Assembly: GCA_016194905.1 (NCBI GenBank)
Contig: JACQAP010000029.1
Coordinates: 62,001 to 126,000, forward strand
Direction: 5' to 3'
Length of the DNA stretch: 64,000 bases
DNA from: Betaproteobacteria bacterium
GTDB taxonomy: Bacteria; Pseudomonadota; Gammaproteobacteria; Burkholderiales; JACQAP01
Below the pieces are notes generated by a model. The model was not told the DNA's origin and did not search any database. It saw only the letters and a list, made by a program, of their open reading frames with translations. A program made the translations under genes and the position numbers. Positions 62,107 to 64,000 of the stretch are shown here, piece by piece (the first letter of the stretch is position 1; each line of letters begins with the position of its first letter).

Positions 62107-62471
62107 GTAACATGGCCAACCAGAAGCGCGGAGCCATGCAGCGGGGCTGGGGACGCATTGAAACGGCCATTCTGGCGATCAGCGTGGCAGGTCTTGCATG
62201 GCTGTTCTTATGGCCCAGAGATATGTTCAGCCAGGTGAACATCGGGATGTCACGGGCCGAAGCTATCGCGATGGTTGGAACTCCGCCCCGTAAAGAAGAC
62301 AAGACGCTGCCGTTTTGCCGCGAAGGCGCAGCGCCCTACCGGGATTGCGAGGAAATAAAGAAAACCGGCGCGGTGTACTTTCTCTTGTGGAAAGTGGGAA
62401 TCGGATCCTGGATGGTCATCGGGTTGGATGCCAATGACAAAGTCTGCTTTCGTGGCCGGGTGAATACGTAG
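62103..62471 (+). CDS. Small membrane-anchored protein with a BamE/SmpA-like motif
   Basis: 122 residues from an ATG overlapping the previous stop (ATGA; an ATG at 62112 is also possible). One helix (TAILAISVAGLAWLFLWP), then VNIGMSRAEAIAMVGTPPRK, resembling the G-M-s-x-x-e-v...lG-P motif of BamE-like domains. A Cys pair (PFCREGAAPYRDCEE) may form a disulfide. The protein is likely periplasmic and anchored. Role unknown. Confidence 0.6.
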   Translation: MSNMANQKRGAMQRGWGRIETAILAISVAGLAWLFLWPRDMFSQVNIGMSRAEAIAMVGTPPRKEDKTLPFCREGAAPYRDCEEIKKTGAVYFLLWKVGIGSWMVIGLDANDKVCFRGRVNT

Positions 62472-62630
62472 CCGTCAGAGTCATTTTCGAACAAGGAAGT
62501 GCGCACGTTTCCGGTCAAGACGTTTTTTGTCGAAGGCGATCGCACGGTGGTCCAGCCGCGCAAGGTTCTGCCGAGCACGATGATCTTCAGTCGTGAGGGA
62601 GGCATGCCACGCCGGGCGGCGGTGCTATTC

Positions 62631-63020
62631 CTATTCCGGCATGAATTTCAGGGCGACGCCGTTGTTGCAATAGCGCAACCCGGTCGGATCAGGTCCGTCC
62701 TCGAACACATGGCCTTGGTGACCGCCGCATTGCGCGCAGTGATACTCGGTGCGTTCCGTAAACAGCTTGCGATCCACCTTGGTTTCCAGCGCACCGGGAA
62801 TGGCGGTGAAAAAACTCGGCCATCCGGTCTTGCTGTCGTACTTCATTTCGGATTTGAACAATGGTTGCCCGCAACCTGCGCAGACGAACGCGCCTTTGCG
62901 ATATTCGGTATTCAGCGGGCTGGTGAAACGCCGTTCGGTGCCCTCTTCGCGCAACACCTGGTATTGCTCCGGCGTCAGATCGCTTTGCCACTGCGTATCA
63001 GGTTTGTCGATATGTCCCAT
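62631..63020 (-). CDS. msrB: Peptide methionine-R-sulfoxide reductase MsrB
   Basis: 129 residues from the ATG at 63020. Zinc Cys pairs CAGCGQPL and CAQCGGHQGHVF; catalytic Cys in RYCNNGVALKF; FTSPLNTEYRKG is also typical. It reduces methionine-R-sulfoxide with thioredoxin. Normal length. The gap 62472-62630 shows no gene. Confidence 0.95.
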   Translation of the reverse strand: MGHIDKPDTQWQSDLTPEQYQVLREEGTERRFTSPLNTEYRKGAFVCAGCGQPLFKSEMKYDSKTGWPSFFTAIPGALETKVDRKLFTERTEYHCAQCGGHQGHVFEDGPDPTGLRYCNNGVALKFMPE

Positions 63021-63198
63021 AATTCGATGCTCCTCCAGAATCTCCACGTTCTCCTGGCCGGGCCCGTTCGGAATGCTGAATTTGCCGGGCGCCGGGTGTT
63101 GTGTTATCTCTGACAACTGCACGAAGCGTGCGTGCGGCGTAACTATAATCAATATCACGCGGCGATAAAAACCGACGATAACAATGAGGAGGGAAGCC

Positions 63199-64000
63199 AT
63201 GAACCCGTGGCATTCCATAACGGTCTGTTTTTTGTACGCCAGACTTCGCAGTTCCGGTGCGTGGCATTTGCTGCGCTGCAGTCTCGGGGCAGCGCTGGTG
63301 GTTCTGATGTCCGGATGTTCCTGGCTATGGCCATCTCCGCCCCAGCCCGAACCCGAGCGGGAGGCGGTGCAGTACAGCGATGCCCCACTGCCACCGCCCG
63401 AGCCGCGAAAGGTGATTGCGCCGGAACCGCCACCGCCGTCACCGCCACCTCCGTCTCAGAGAAAGACGGCACGCGACCAGGTCACCATCCTGCCGAAGAA
63501 AGACGGTTCGATCGGTGGCGTGGTCGTGCGCACGGATGGTGTCGTCGTTCTACTCAACAAGGCCTATGCGACCGCACTGGTCGAGGGCCCGGGCATGGTG
63601 ACGGAGTCGACTTACGATGCGGAGCTTGCGAAGCAGGATTTCGCGGATGTGCTGGCCGCGTTCCCGGGTGAGCCCGCCAAATTCCTGCTGTATTTTCTCG
63701 AAGGCAAAGACGAGCTGACGCTTGAGTCCGACGAGGAGATCGAGAAGATTTTCGCCGACTTGGCGATGCGGCCCGCGCCGGAAATCCTGGTCATCGGTCA
63801 CACCGATGCGGTCGGTGCAGGACAATACAACGACAAACTGTCGCTGCAGCGCGCCGAACGCGTGCGTGCTGAACTGGTCCGGCGTGGTATTCCGGAAGAC
63901 AGCATCACGGTGGCTGGGCGGGGCAAGCGGGAGCCGCTGGTGCTTACTGCCGACGGAGTGGCGGAACCGAAGAACCGGCGAGTCGAAATCAACGTCAGGT
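63199..64000 (+). CDS. OmpA-family lipoprotein (5' part, runs off the window)
   Basis: 267 codons with no stop before the window edge. RBS GAGGAGGGAAG. The signal has a lipobox LMSGC near 41. A Pro-rich linker (PQPEPEREAV..., PPPSPPPPSQ) probably spans the peptidoglycan. After a domain with KDGSIGGVVVRTDGVVVLLN, the OmpA C-terminal domain shows IGHTDAVGAGQYNDKLSLQR and NRRVEINVR. Such proteins tether the outer membrane to peptidoglycan. Likely nearly complete at the edge. Confidence 0.85.
   Translation, partial: MNPWHSITVCFLYARLRSSGAWHLLRCSLGAALVVLMSGCSWLWPSPPQPEPEREAVQYSDAPLPPPEPRKVIAPEPPPPSPPPPSQRKTARDQVTILPKKDGSIGGVVVRTDGVVVLLNKAYATALVEGPGMVTESTYDAELAKQDFADVLAAFPGEPAKFLLYFLEGKDELTLESDEEIEKIFADLAMRPAPEILVIGHTDAVGAGQYNDKLSLQRAERVRAELVRRGIPEDSITVAGRGKREPLVLTADGVAEPKNRRVEINVR

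Overview
The window is about 60% GC, densely coded and Gram-negative. Its gene content points to a betaproteobacterium: two 16-strand-type porins, an OFA-family MFS carrier, RND metal pumps, a NtrX-like regulator and an OmpA-type lipoprotein. No rRNA, tRNA, CRISPR array or recognisable transposase was seen. Genus cannot be fixed from sequence reading alone.

Region 1 (1-10.4 kb) is catabolic. It holds the 5' end of mobA on the minus strand, an OFA-type MFS transporter, and a long plus-strand operon: one-domain ABC ATPase, permease, periplasmic sugar-binding protein, uronate-dehydrogenase-like epimerase, a 27-codon stub of an amidohydrolase/lactonase gene, a D-2-hydroxyacid dehydrogenase, two Gfo/Idh/MocA-type oxidoreductases and an SDR. 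Together these look like import and oxidation of a sugar or sugar acid, with the lactonase step lost.

Region 2 (10.4-17.7 kb) is mixed: a small basic protein, a YaiI-family protein, beta-carbonic anhydrase, an exported RidA, a PIN-domain-like protein and a lipoprotein bracketed by short inverted repeats, an EVE/VOC/WYL-regulator group, and an ArgD-type aminotransferase preceded by a strong terminator. A 66-bp dispersed repeat occurs at 12020 and 16020.

Region 3 (17.7-63 kb) is a large metal-handling island. It starts with a yybP-ykoY (Mn2+) riboswitch, a decayed UPF0016/MneA stub and a CaCA exchanger coupled to a DmeF-type CDF pump. Next come two more CDF transporters and a czc-type RND operon with a PII-like protein; a NtrX-like regulator with a duplicated DNA-binding domain; a porin; a CusRS/CzcRS two-component system; a mercury-type merR operon with a thioredoxin-MerC fusion; and a cytochrome c, bufferin-type peptide and cusCBA cluster. 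These are followed by several small exported Cys/His proteins, a second bufferin-type peptide, a second porin, a frameshifted EamA transporter, and a merR/merTP operon without merA. After an interlude (queC, queE, a broken queD; a sulfur module of ArsR-rhodanese, persulfide-dioxygenase-like hydrolase and MFS carrier) comes a copper group: fragments of a CopB-type ATPase, His-tailed cytochrome c, CusF-like protein, multicopper oxidase, TolC-type lipoprotein and a truncated CDF gene.

Region 4 (61-64 kb) holds a split DUF-type gene pair, a membrane-anchored small protein, msrB and the 5' part of an OmpA-family lipoprotein gene that runs off the window.

A repeated theme is gene decay: at least seven broken or stub genes (amidohydrolase, mneA, bufA2 copy, queD, copB, CDF, EamA) lie among intact metal-resistance operons, as expected of an island built by successive gain and loss. 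Pieces most worth follow-up are the riboswitch with transporter replacement, the duplicated HTH in the NtrX-like protein, the orphan bufferin precursors, and the recurrent small exported Cys proteins next to metal-export operons.
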